From Dolomedes plantarius (lineage: Eukaryota; Arthropoda; Arachnida; Araneae; Dolomedidae): a DNA stretch of 64,000 nucleotides. Under the pieces are notes generated by a model. That model saw only the letters and a list, made by a program, of their open reading frames with translations, was not told the DNA's origin and searched no databases. The translations under genes were made by a program, and so were the position numbers. The DNA lies in NCBI GenBank assembly GCA_907164885.2, contig OU015496.1:132574375-132638374 (forward strand), read 5' to 3'. The stretch's first letter is position 1, and each line of letters starts with the position of its first letter. This document shows, one piece after another, positions 11,000 through 22,215 of this stretch.

Positions 11000-11356
11000 A
11001 ACATGATCTTCTTACAAAAAAAAACATCCAAATGCGATTTCTGAATGAGAAACTCGTTGCGTAACTTTCTCTTTATATAGAGTTTGAGATGCCGTTTCTC
11101 CTTTATGAAGCGTTCCATAGCGCCTTAATGCTAATCATTTGCATATCCAGCATCTTCTGTCCATCGAATTTGACGTTTGTTTCATACCTGCTTCATGGTG
11201 CTGCGAATTTAATGGCCAGCAGTGTATATGTATACGCTTTTTATTTCGATAAGACTTCTCTCTCAAATATAGATTTATAAGAGTTGCTCCTTTTAGATAT
11301 ACAGAGACTGTTCACACATTTTTTAGACGATGTATATTGTATTCGCAAAAACTAAA

Positions 11357-11496
11357 TTACATAAAATTCTTGTGTTTTAAATGTTCTATTTGACATCCCT
11401 TAATCTGAACTATCTTTCGACACCGCAATTTCCAGGATAATAAAGCCTTTTGAAGTGTCAGAAGAGGTATTCTATCCCATTCCTCCTGAACAGTGT
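11357..11496 (-). pseudogene. DD41D transposase C-terminal end (copy 1)
   Basis: Reads KALLSWKLRCRKIVQIKGCQ, then IEHLKHKNFM and a stop at 11357: the C-terminal tail of the transposase whose main part is at 15315-16285. The break falls between the two parts at the LTR insertion. Confidence 0.85.
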
Positions 11497-12889
11497 AATA
11501 GGATTGTTTGTTGGTGGGGTAATGAATCGGTCTTGGGACCAAATATAATAGACCTTTCAACTATTATTAATTAAATGTCATGTAATTAAACATCCTAAAG
11601 TCTTCACATTGCGTTGTGTTTCACAAATTATTACAGACTATCTGATTGTAGATAATAAATGACACGTTTATTAATTAACAAAATCTAAAATGATATACAT
11701 ACACACAGCAAATATTACACTTAATCCTTTCACTTATCATCACATATATTCACACTTATTATTTTCAATATTGACTACACTCATGAATTACGTTAAGTTA
11801 CCTATCCACATTACTCCTACTTCTTAAATATCTACCACAATTATATTATTAACTTATTCGGCATGAATGAGAAAATGCGAGGGCACATCATTATCTCAAG
11901 GTATCAAATAAAAGAGCACAAACATACCTCCACTGATGCACGATATTGCTGTGGGGGTCTCCTTAAATGAACTAGGACGGGGTTCATCAAATGCGCTCGC
12001 TCCGTCGAAAATCTTTCATTCACCTATTTCTTTGTCGAGGCTCGGTCAATAACTGGTCAGGTAGGCTTGTCACTCCGCTGGGCTCATTTATCGTTTCCCT
12101 ACTCGGCTGGGCGCTTTCGGCATCACTTATTTTCTGTTATGGGCTTTCGCCATAAAACATCCCGTCAGATCTTGGCTATTAGCAGGAACTCCTTCGGCTT
12201 AGGCTCTCCGCATCATAGTCTTCTGATATGGTTCTTAACACTCCTTCGTCTCAGGTCCTTTACAAAACTCCCTCTCATCTACTCTTTAGCAAAACTCCTT
12301 CTGAATATCTATGCGCTCTCGGCATAAAACTCCTTCGTTAATATGTCTTCCATCTTCTCATTGCCCCTCCTTTCTTTTTCCACGCCTGTTTTTTTTCATT
12401 GGCTTTCCATAATCTTGGGGGGACCTATATCTCTCCGCCCATTCGTACATTCTCCTCCCCTTACATAATATCATATTCCCATGGCTCTTTTCATCACGTG
12501 TTCCCAGCACTTCATCTGTTTCCGTTTACCTTGTTTTCGGCTAACTCATATCTTCTCCCCGCCTTTCATGTTCAACTGTTCTCATTTTTAACGATTTATT
12601 TTCTACCTGCCTTCCCATATGCGCTTTCCTGTCTGTGTATCATATCTTTTCACTTCTTAATTACCTCTCCATCTGGACTTCCTTTGTCGGCGTTTTTCTC
12701 TTCATCTCCTGGTTCCTCTTTTTACGTCTTCTTTCTTTTGAACCTCTCAAGTCCACCGCCTATTTATCTCTTGTCTCCATCAATCCTTATTTGTAACTTC
12801 ACCGTCCGCTTGTCCCCTTAACTCTGTTTGTCCGCACATGTCTCTTTCTACCTCATTATTTGCAATGTTACGCGTATTTCCCCGTAACA
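11497..12889 (-). repeat. 3' LTR of the deleted retrotransposon (1393 bp)
   Basis: On the minus strand it begins TGTTACGGGGAAATACGC and ends in CCTATTACA, the usual TG...CA. A possible polyadenylation signal (AATAAA on the minus strand) lies near 11670. Its first 290 bp are repeated, without a difference that I saw, at 15025-15314. Confidence 0.85.
12185..12340 (-). repeat. Short direct motif repeats in the LTR
   Basis: Variants of AACTCCTTCG (plus strand) occur at about 12187, 12240, 12266, 12293 and 12328, spaced 26 to 53 bp. Repeated motifs are common in LTR U3 or R regions; regulatory use is inferred. Confidence 0.55.
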
Positions 12890-12906
12890 TTCCACCCCTT
12901 CTTTCA
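12890..12906 (-). other. Polypurine tract of the LTR element
   Basis: On the minus strand GAAAGAAGGGGTGGAA directly precedes the LTR start TGTTACGG. It primes plus-strand synthesis in LTR retrotransposons. Confidence 0.75.
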
Positions 12907-14470
12907 AAAAAAAATCTTCTTAACGCCACTGACAATTCATCTTCCTAGTCGATACTTATTCTCTTCGCCCCTTTTGGTATGTGTTTGTGCACCCTATGAC
13001 CCTTACCTCGCCTTTGTCTCATTCATACCTCACAATGCATTTATCACCCCGATGTCTTACCATACTTTTATACACATCATACAAGTCATATTCATTACAT
13101 TAATAATCAACAACATTTTGTACTTGTCTATGATCTATTTATGTTACATCAATTCATCTTACTTTCCCAATCATACACATATATTCATAATTCAAAAACC
13201 ACAAAAAAGATCTTTTTCTTACCATATTCAAAGAATTCCACATACTTATGTACTCACACCTATACATTTGTGATGCATTTTCGATGGTATTATTCATTAT
13301 TATCATTCTACATACATACTACTTTCTTTTGTTATATTAATTTACATTAATATATTATTAATATCACTATTCATATTACATATTATCATTCATATTCATA
13401 CCTTATACTGTATCCATCTGTAATTTTACATACAAAGATCAAAATTTAACATAAAACAAATTTACATTCCTTGAATCACATAATATTGTTGAGTTCTACT
13501 GTGATTTTGTCCATATTTCAGATGAACATAGTCATCATAATCATTATGTTATCAGATATTCATTATATTATGATATATTGTCCATTCATTGTCCTGTCAA
13601 TGTTTATGTAACCTTTACAGTTACTTATACGTTATAGTTTATTTACGTCGATATCGTGCATCTTTACTTTCGTTTTTGACCACCTTTCGTGTGTGCCTTA
13701 TTTACACTTCATTTTCTCATTCATACCATAATGTCTTTCCTTGTACTCATCTTAACCTTGCAATGGGTTTTTCACTAGTCATCGCGTTTTATTAAATTCC
13801 CAGTACGTTTTGACTGAGTTCATTGCCTATTCGTTCAAGCTTCAACCCCTTTTGCTAATCAGCTCAGTGCGTGCGACCTATTGTTAATTCTCCCCTGCTT
13901 CGAACTGGATAGTTCACGTCTACCCCTACCATTGCTCTATTGTCACCTCACTACCGTCGATCCATTCTTCAAACCTTGGCCTCTGAGCACAAACAAACAG
14001 TTTCGTCTTTTAACGGCCCCTCAAATTATTCTAACGCCTCTCGCTATTCACCCTCGATGTCTATTGTTCACTTTTTCTCCCCTTTTGCAACACAACACAC
14101 TACCTTAAACTTCCGGGCAAATTCCAAACCTTTTCCCCTTTTCACGACCGATCACAATCTTATCTCCCCAACCTTACTCCCATTGTATTTTAAAACAAAT
14201 TTTCCTGATCGCATTTGTTCGTGGTCAAAATCACAGTTTTGTATTTTTTTTTTTTTTATTTATTTATTTATTTATTTATTTTTTTTTTTTTAACCATTGG
14301 ACACAACATCTTTTAACGACACAATCGCTCACATCTTTGAATCATTTATTGTACTTTTCAAACATCTTTGTTATTTTAACTATCTATGCATTTCTTTTAT
14401 TTATTTATTTAATTTAATTTCCCGTCATCATTACTACAACCGACTATCCTTGAGGGCCCCAACTTTGATA
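12907..14470 (-). other. 3' noncoding region of the LTR element
   Basis: Between the end of pol and the polypurine tract. Pyrimidine-rich on the plus strand; a T-rich (TTTA)n tract lies at about 14245-14292. No env-like protein is recognisable. Confidence 0.6.
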
Positions 14471-15043
14471 TTACCATCGTATGCGCCTCGTATCATTGTT
14501 ATTTCGTTTTAATTTGCTTGCATGGATTTTTATAACTTTATGAGGGTTTCCTGTATATCGTAACAATACATTCAGGTTTCTAAACACCCTAAGCACCTCA
14601 AACGGCTCTCCAAATTCATTTCTTAATGCTTTTATAGACTCCAATTCCTTCAAACTTACAATATCATTGTCTTTAATTATAGGTATATTATAACGGTATT
14701 TATATTGTATGTTATTTTTAAATCGTCTCGTTGAATTTTTCTCATACTGTGGCCTACCTTGTCTCTGAGTATTAGCGCATTTTTTCTTTCTATCCGCCCA
14801 ATTTATTTGTTTCTCAACATTCGTCTCTACTATAGTATTTATCTGCTGTAACGAACTATCACTATCCATAGATTTTTCATTAATTATCCCATTATTAATT
14901 ATCCTTTCACTACCCTTAACTTCTTGTTCCGCTATCTTTTCAGTCTCTTTTTCTTTCTCGTTCATTGCTAAAATCCTAATAATATCTTCATATTCCTGTT
15001 CCTCTCCATTAATTACCATTTCCGTTTCTACCTGCCTTCCCAT
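14471..15043 (-). pseudogene. Fused frame: LTR stub plus integrase C-terminal end
   Basis: An open frame of 190 codons. Its start codon and first six residues (MGRQVE) lie in the 5' LTR stub; from 15024 it continues in retrotransposon coding sequence. The C-terminal part, FGEPFEVLRVFRNLNVLLRY then HKVIKIHASKLK, resembles the end of an integrase (usual form GPF.V..V...N.V.L......VVHV.RLK). The middle is charged and unassigned. The fusion arose from the deletion; there is no reason to think the product is used. Confidence 0.65.
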
Positions 15044-15314
15044 ATGCGCTTTCCTGTCTGTGTATCATATCTTTTCACTTCTTAATTACCTCTCCATCTG
15101 GACTTCCTTTGTCGGCGTTTTTCTCTTCATCTCCTGGTTCCTCTTTTTACGTCTTCTTTCTTTTGAACCTCTCAAGTCCACCGCCTATTTATCTCTTGTC
15201 TCCATCAATCCTTATTTGTAACTTCACCGTCCGCTTGTCCCCTTAACTCTGTTTGTCCGCACATGTCTCTTTCTACCTCATTATTTGCAATGTTACGCGT
15301 ATTTCCCCGTAACA
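15025..15314 (-). repeat. 5' LTR stub (290 bp)
   Basis: Matches 12600-12889 with no difference I could see, offset 2425 bases. It is the start of the 5' LTR; the rest was removed together with gag and most of pol, joining directly to the end of pol at 15024/15025. Confidence 0.9.
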
Positions 15315-16285
15315 AACAGCTTTCCAGAGTCCTGTAAGGGTTTTGGGACGACGTTTGGATAATGCAGAATTTAAAAGTCCGAAAGCACAAAAATCCATAT
15401 ATGATACATCGGGAGATTTAGTAGGAATATCAGTGAAGGGTATGGCCTTGATACCAGTTTTTTGTTCCATTTCTTTTAGGAAATTTACAGTGGATTTTGA
15501 TATGTGACTGCTAGCTTTGTCCTGATGGAGTCTCACAGATTGATGGCACTGTGGGTAAGGCGATGGTATTTCATTCAGAAAAATTGGCGATAAAATATAT
15601 TCCTGATAGTATTTGGAGTTAATCTTGACATTTTTTTCCACTCTCTTTATTTTTAACTTGCCATTATAAGAAAAACCAGCAACAGTCATGAATCCCTTAG
15701 AAAAACTTTTTTTCGATTCTTTGAACCATGTACTCAATTTTTTTTCTCCCGTTTTATGATAAGAAATTTCTCTTTTTTTGTTGCAATCATTTAAGTACAC
15801 CCATGATTCCTCTATTGTGACAATTGTTTTCCATTTTCCTTTGGATAAGTGTTTCTCATATAGAATTCTGCAGCGTGTCCTGCGTTCAGCGATATGATTT
15901 GGAAGAAGACGATGCACATTGAGTAATTTCGCTTTCTTAAGATTTAAATCAACGTTTATCATTTTGTTTACAGTGGTCACCGAGAATTTTAATGATTTTG
16001 CAACTGTCCTTTGACTAGGAGAATTTTCTTTTAACATTAAACAACGTACCTTTGCAATAGTCAAAGATGTCCGTTTTTTCCTTGGATACTTGTTTGGAAT
16101 TTTTGCCCCACTTGAGGCTCCAATTTGACGTTTTTTCCCTTTCTTGTTGACGATATTACCTATCGACGCTTTAGATATCCCAAAACCATGACTCTCACAT
16201 CGTTTTTGTATAATGGATTATGCATATTTCTCTTCGGAAAGAGCATAAATGTAGCCTTCGAACCACTGTTTGTTAAAAACGCCAT
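15315..16285 (-). pseudogene. DD41D mariner-like transposase, main part (copy 1)
   Basis: Transposase with IEESWVYLND (first catalytic position, Asp to Glu), HQDKASSHISKS (second Asp) and SPDVSYMDFCAFGLLN with the third Asp 41 residues after the second. That spacing is the one described for DD41D (rosa-type) mariner families. The N-terminal helix-turn-helix region includes SPSQRTVAKSLKFSVTTVNK. A start at 16285 reads MAFLTNSGSKATF, but copy 2 shows that a frameshift near 16240 separates it from the main frame. From 16064 downward the frame is open to the LTR. Confidence 0.87.
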
Positions 16286-16429
16286 TTTGAATAAAAACAA
16301 AACTTTCAAGCCGCAGACGATAATTTTGACTTTTAAAAACATAGTGCAATTGCAATTATTTCTTTTGCAGCAAACGATTTTTTATTACCGCTTACCAAAA
16401 TCGTCTAAAAAATGTGCGAACAGCGTCTG

Positions 16430-16766
16430 TATAACCTCAAATATTCTGTTAATATGAAGTAAAAGTGAGCCGACATAAACTATCCATTTCGTTTTTTTTT
16501 ATGGAAAATAAAATTATGTTGAGATGAGAGTTATTATATCAATGGAATTCCAAAACTTCTTAGGAATGTGGGTGTATTTTATAATTTTTTTAAAATTTAA
16601 ATCATAACAAAAATTTTCATTCACCATGCAAATTAAATTTATGAATATGCAAACTGTGTGTACAAGAGAATTTTTGGAATTTAGCCTAAATGATTTTTTA
16701 AATTTAATAAAACTCCAGTGGTGTCTGTATGGGCCAAATGTCACAAAAGTCTATCAATCAATCAAT

Positions 16767-16768
<2 letters not shown>
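16430..16768. other. AT-rich sequence, no gene seen
   Basis: Between the mariner right end and a (TA)n array. Contains (TCAA)n near 16755-16770. Nothing else recognised. Confidence 0.55.

Positions 16769-17652
<884 letters not shown>

Positions 17653-17742
<90 letters not shown>
17653..17742. repeat. Compound (CA)n(TA)n microsatellite
   Basis: CA repeats to about 17718, then TA repeats. Confidence 0.95.
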
Positions 17743-18436
17743 AATTATATATTTATCTCTAAATCTCAATAGTAAATAATATAAATCTCTTGTGTAGTCA
17801 TTATTTTTGTTTTACGCATTTTTAGAAATTATATATGTAGAAAAGTAAATAACAAAAAAAAGAAGATAACCTTGCTCGTTTAACGTCAAACCTGCCCAGA
17901 AACAAACCGAGCCACAGACACCAGTCTGTCTCACCAGTTCAGGAACAAGCTAAAGGTGTAATCAGTTTCATCCCACTCAACTTATTTTGAGGATATTATA
18001 GACAGATGATTGAGCTGTACAAACAACTTCTAGCCATGTAGTTTTTTTTCTATCTCGTTTGCTTTCTTAATTGAATTCCTGTGGAATGCAAACAAACATT
18101 TTATGTTTTTTTCTTATAATACAGACTAATACATCGTATGACATGTTTCGAGAATTTTGTTTGCTTGATCAGGTTACCGTCATATCGTAATTTTCAATCT
18201 CAATCCAGACAGTGTATTTACATTAAACATTTTGTATGAGCAGTAAATATTTCCAGTCAGGGCTCTCGGAATGGATTAAAAACTGTTTGTTTTAGACTCG
18301 TCATAAACATAAGCGTCATATTGGCATAGAGAAATCGTTCACATAGTTTTTTAGATTGTTGTTTATCATTATATACTTTATTTATATATTTGATCATTAT
18401 ATATTTTAATGTAGATAGTTATTACTTAATAATTTC

Positions 18437-18437
<1 letters not shown>
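17743..18437. other. Unassigned AT-rich sequence
   Basis: Nothing recognised on either strand. Confidence 0.55.

Positions 18438-18480
<43 letters not shown>
18438..18480. repeat. (TA)n microsatellite
   Basis: TA array directly before the 3' end of an inverted Helitron-like copy. Confidence 0.92.
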
Positions 18481-18483
<3 letters not shown>

Positions 18484-18485
18484 AG

Positions 18486-18983
18486 CTAGCATTATTGCCC
18501 GGCGTTGCCCGGGTAGATATATAGATATAAAATATTTCATGCATTCCATCAAAAAAATACTGGGCTGCACTCCCGCTCTTCATGTTCATCTGGCCAGACA
18601 GAATGCGCTTAGCACGTTTCTACTGAAATGATATACAAACAATAAGAAAGAAAGAAACTTTGAGCCTGCGGATCTTCGTCTGCTTTTAAGGTCATTCCCA
18701 ACCCTCTTTCTCCGGTGCATTGGAATTTGACCCCCCCCTCCGTCATCCTCAAACCACCCCTCTTAACGCAGCTGGTCGAGGGGAATCCACAGGGGGTAGA
18801 CGCACCTCTATGGGGCACAAAAAACATTAAAAAATTAATTTAAAAAAAACTAATTGAGCCCCAAATTTCGTTTTTCCTGATTTAAGTTTATCGGGTCCAA
18901 AACATTAACTGTGCAGAATGTTCTCTCGGTGGGTGAAACAGTCTATGATTCTATAGCGGAGAAACAAACAGACAAGCTCTTAT
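18486..18983 (-). mobile_element. Helitron-like element, second copy
   Basis: Inverted and shorter relative of 3688-4658. On the minus strand it runs from CAAACAGACAAGCTCT (plus, near 18966) to the hairpin CCCGGGCAACGCCGGGC and CTAG at 18486-18489. Shared blocks include AAACTAATTGAGCCCC and ACAGAATGCGCTTAGCACG. The T expected just beyond CTAG is C here, so the exact terminus may have changed. Confidence 0.68.
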
Positions 18984-19011
18984 ATATATATATAGATATA
19001 TATATATAACA

Positions 19012-19252
19012 GTTATATGAGGCGGTGAAAGGCAAAGTGGTGTAAGTCAAGAGAGTTTAACTGCAAAAACTACAAAAAAATTCCACCATAAATTGAACAA
19101 ATTATAATTTATAACAATTATTACAACATTGCAAATAATAACTATTTACAATTCCACTATAAATTGAACATGGAGATTACACATTTGCCCCCAAATGAAA
19201 AAAGTTGAAAATGTGACTTACACCACTTTGCCTTTCACCGCCTCATATAACT
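19012..19252. mobile_element. MITE with 38 bp terminal inverted repeats
   Basis: About 240 bp. The left end GTTATATGAGGCGGTGAAAG and the inverted right end match without a difference over about 38 bases to GTGTAAGTCA. TAACA occurs just outside each end and may be the target duplication. The interior has two diverged copies of ATTCCACYATAAATTGAAC and no coding capacity. Confidence 0.85.
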
Positions 19253-19847
19253 AACAGACTGTCTGACAGATTACACACAGACCAAATCACTAGACCTAAA
19301 GGGTTGAAATTTTGCATGGCGATTCTTCTTCTAGTGTAGGGGTGCACTAAGAAGGATTTTAAGAAAAAATCTTCTGAGGTTTTTTAAAATTAAATTTTTA
19401 AGCTGTTACATTCATTAAATTTTGCATTTTAAATAATAATCTGAGGGTTATAAAATTTACATCACAAGAGAGATCAGAAAAATTCCTTTAAAATGAAATC
19501 TTTTTTGAATCTTTACCTCCGTTTTCTGATTTTAGGAAAAAATTTAAAGATTAATTTTTAGAATTTAATGTATTAAATGCTGATCACGTGGTCTCTTTTT
19601 TGTGATATTTTAAATTAATTTTCCGTCACGTGCATAACAACGAAATAAATTGACAAATTTTTGTTCTTTCTAATGCGGCAGATGATTGGACATTATCTAA
19701 AAAATATTAAAATACAGTAAAAGAAACGTTCCTCAAAATGTACTGTATTAACTGTACTATATTCTTTAGGAAGTTCTTTTAGATTAAATTTCAATATTTT
19801 CTTCTACATTATTTTTTATATAAAAATATCCGTTAAAATTTTTTATA

Positions 19848-21585
19848 GGGTAAGTGTCCCAAATATCGCCCTTGTGCCCAATATCGCCTACTCATTTTTC
19901 CAAAGTACGATTCGCGCTTTGTATGATAAAATGCAGTAACTTCTAAGCTCTGGGTTTGTACTATCGGCGGCACTACCGACAACGCTCTTATCACTGACAA
20001 CAGAAAGTATATGGCGTCTGAAGTTGCTTTGGTTGTTATCTTCGTAAATTTTGGCTCCAAAGAATCCAGGGAATGACCAGGTAGGTGCATCCAGATTCTA
20101 ATTTTGCTTATACCATTTGAAAGTGAATTAAACAGAGAATACAGAGGTGCTATTATTTTTGAAAAGAAATGCGTTTTAAACTTTGTTCTTAGCATGTTTG
20201 CGTTGACTGTGTTTTGTTCCTAATATCGCCTACCAGGCGATATTTGGAACAGCTGCTTTAATTAAAATCTAAGTATGGCATTCTTGTTTCCTTTTTAATT
20301 TTAGTTATTTTATTACACTTTCCGTTCTTTTTTTTGTCGGATCCCTCTTGTCTAAGATGCCGAAGGAAATTAAAAATAGACAGACATGGAGTACGCCTTG
20401 TCTGCAGGCCGCAGGTCAGGCAGTTCTGAAAAAAGAAATGGAATGTTAAAGGCTTCCAAACAGCTTGGCATTCCATGATCTACGACTCGTGAGTACATTA
20501 AAAAAGATGTGAATGAGAAAAAAAATGGAACTGCGGAGGTTAGAATAGTGGTGAGGAAGAAGCATGGGAAAAAACCAGTACTGGCGGATGATTTAGAAAA
20601 GGAGCAGGTTAACTAATGCAAGGAAATTGAATCCAATTTGTTTGGTTTGACTCGAAACGATCTTAAACAGATGGCTTACCAACTTACCTTGAGAATCAAT
20701 TTTCCCCACCCTTTCTCTGGAAAACAAACTCATCTGGTCGACAGTGACTGAATTCTTTTGTGAAAAGGAACGCTTCCCAAATGACAATCAGAACTTAAGT
20801 GTCATTATCAAGAGCCAGAATCCTAGGGTTCACTGAAGAAAACGTGAAATCCACCTTCAAAATTCTTAAAGCAGAACTTGAGAAAATTAAGTTCCACCCT
20901 ACCAGAACTTTTAATGTTGACGAAACAGTCATTACAACTGTCCAAAGTAAAAATGTACAGGTGATTTGCTCGAAAGGGAAATCAGCTGTATACAAAATGT
21001 CATCGGCAGAGAGGGGGAGGAAGTGGTCAGGACTGGCTAATGTGTGCCTCCTGCTTTCAGTGAAACCATAAATATTGTGATGCAGTCAATGGAGAGCGCA
21101 GGAAATATATATGTTCTTTCTGTTTGAATTATTAAGTGGCCAAAATAGGTTTAAATTATTGTTATTTCTTCTGTTTAACTTTTTCCGCATTAGATTTTCT
21201 GTTCTTTCTTCTGTCTTTTTATTTGAGGTTTTCTTCTTCTCTTTTTCCTCTTCCCTCCTCTCATGCAACTCCAGCATTCAATCTTGATCAGAAGGACTTT
21301 GCTAGAAACGCCTTTTATCAGGTGCTCCAAATTTCGCCTGGTAGGTGGTAATAGGAACAGAGGTGGGCGATATTAGGAACCGCTCTGGGATTCACTTGAA
21401 ATTTCGAATTTTTCAATTTTGCTACATAACTTAAACTGGCACTGGTTTTGTAGCTGGTTGATCTCAGGATACCAAAGGAAATAGTTCTTGGGGATATTCT
21501 TTGAGTTTCCAGCCTAATCAGAAACTAAAAAGTGGATGAAATGTCGCAAAAAAGTTAGGGTAGGCGATATTTGGGACACTTACCT
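19848..21585 (+). mobile_element. pogo-like DNA transposon
   Basis: 1738 bp with terminal repeats GGGTAAGTGTCCCAAATATC and, inverted, AGGTAAGTGTCCCAAATATC, flanked by TA. The motif ATATCGCC recurs inside both ends (near 19882, 20224 and 21366). It carries a broken DDE_1-type transposase. It interrupts a Helitron-like element whose halves align to another copy. Confidence 0.85.
20358..21071 (+). pseudogene. pogo-like transposase (DDE_1 type), disrupted
   Basis: A start near 20358 gives MPKEIKNRQTWSTPCLQAA, consistent with a psq-type helix-turn-helix. After several stops, 20799-21071 is open with LSLSRARILGFTEENVKSTF, then TFNVDETVITTVQSK containing the first catalytic Asp, then MSSAERGRKWSGLANVCL. 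This order is characteristic of pogo/jerky-type transposases in animals. The second and third acidic residues and C-terminal domain are deleted. Confidence 0.8.
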
Positions 21586-21627
21586 TAAAAATTTTTTTGG
21601 CATTAATTGCATACATTGACCGTTATA

Positions 21628-21632
<5 letters not shown>

Positions 21633-21668
<36 letters not shown>
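21633..21668. repeat. (TA)n microsatellite
   Basis: TA array between a Helitron-like copy and an LTR. Confidence 0.9.
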
Positions 21669-21672
<4 letters not shown>

Positions 21673-22193
21673 ACAGGGGGGCGTTTTCACCCTTGTTTAA
21701 AAATTCATCTTGCAGTCATAATGTCCTTTAACTAATAAGCGAGTGGCAGGCAATGATACACAAGACAGACAATAATCTTTAATCCATATTTATTGCGTTT
21801 CTTGAAATAACCACGCTCCAGGATTATCTATTTCACGTAGCTATTTTGTTAATTTCCTCGGCATGCAGCCGCTCGCTTCCTCGGTCAACGAGAATCCCCA
21901 TCAATCTGCCACTAAAATCTACTCTCTGTAGAGTTTATGCCGTCAAGCGCATGCGCAGACGCCTCTCTTCAAGCATCTGGAATCCAATTTCCGCAGACGT
22001 ACACTTTCTCTCCGCGCCAAAAATCTGTACAATTCTAAAAATAAACCCTTTCTCTAGAATCGCTCGCTTTTTCGACTAGACTGTCGCTGCTCAAAGGAAT
22101 ATTTTCCTTCAGATTACACGCGCTCTGTTAAAAATGATTGTTACTTTCATACTATTTTAAAGCCCCCTGTGAATTCTCTGTTAGTGCTTAACA
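21669..22193 (-). repeat. 3' LTR (525 bp)
   Basis: On the minus strand it starts TGTTAAGCACTAACAG and ends CCCCCCTGTCACA. AATAAA (minus) near 21795 could be its polyadenylation signal. Confidence 0.7.
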
Positions 22194-22215
22194 ACTCCCC
22201 CCCCGTCCTTCTCAA
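22194..22215 (-). other. Polypurine tract
   Basis: The minus strand reads GAGAAGGACGGGGGGGGAGT immediately before the LTR start. Confidence 0.65.

Larger units (their letters stand above)
7855..11224 (-). mobile_element. Tc1-like transposon split by a solo LTR
   Basis: The right terminal repeat, read inwards, is CACTGCTGGCCATTAAATTC, ending at 11224 before TA. The N-terminal and central transposase lies at 10265-10999 and its continuation at about 7862-8007, with 2.25 kb of LTR and piggyBac-like sequence between. The left end is lost at the junction with the neighbouring Tc1 fragment near 7855. Confidence 0.82.
11497..15314 (-). mobile_element. LTR retrotransposon with large internal deletion
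   Basis: Inserted in the DD41D transposase with the duplication AACAG (11492-11496 and 15315-15319). Minus-strand orientation follows from a polypurine tract at 12890-12906 and from integrase-like coding on that strand. It keeps a full 3' LTR, a 3' noncoding region, the end of pol and only the first 290 bp of the 5' LTR. Primer binding site, gag, protease and reverse transcriptase are gone. Clade unresolved; the integrase tail is most like Ty3/gypsy types. Confidence 0.85.
11302..16429 (-). mobile_element. DD41D mariner-like element (copy 1), split by LTR retrotransposon
   Basis: Terminal repeats CAGAGACTGTTCACACATTT (left) and, inverted, CAGACGCTGTTCGCACATTT (right), both flanked by TA. Removing the LTR element at 11497-15314 and its 5 bp duplication leaves about 1305 bp, matching copy 2 at 58284-59586 (1303 bp). 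Copy 2 is uninterrupted at the same site and serves as the empty-site reference. Confidence 0.93.
18984..21632 (+). mobile_element. Helitron-like element (second family), with two insertions
   Basis: Body at 19253-19845 and 21588-21632, similar to the copy at 24663-25305: shared CTAAAGGGNTGAAATTTTGC, the GGGGTGCACTAAG block and GCATTAATTGCATACATTG. A MITE (19012-19252) and a pogo-like transposon (19848-21585) interrupt it. The 3' end with CTAG is missing; the copy runs into (TA)n. Confidence 0.65.

Noticed and set aside
12067..14293. Several plus-strand frames of 86-140 codons, rich in Phe, Leu, Ser and Pro
   Set aside because: They are the antisense of a purine-rich LTR and 3' noncoding region of a minus-strand retrotransposon; the composition explains the membrane-like look.
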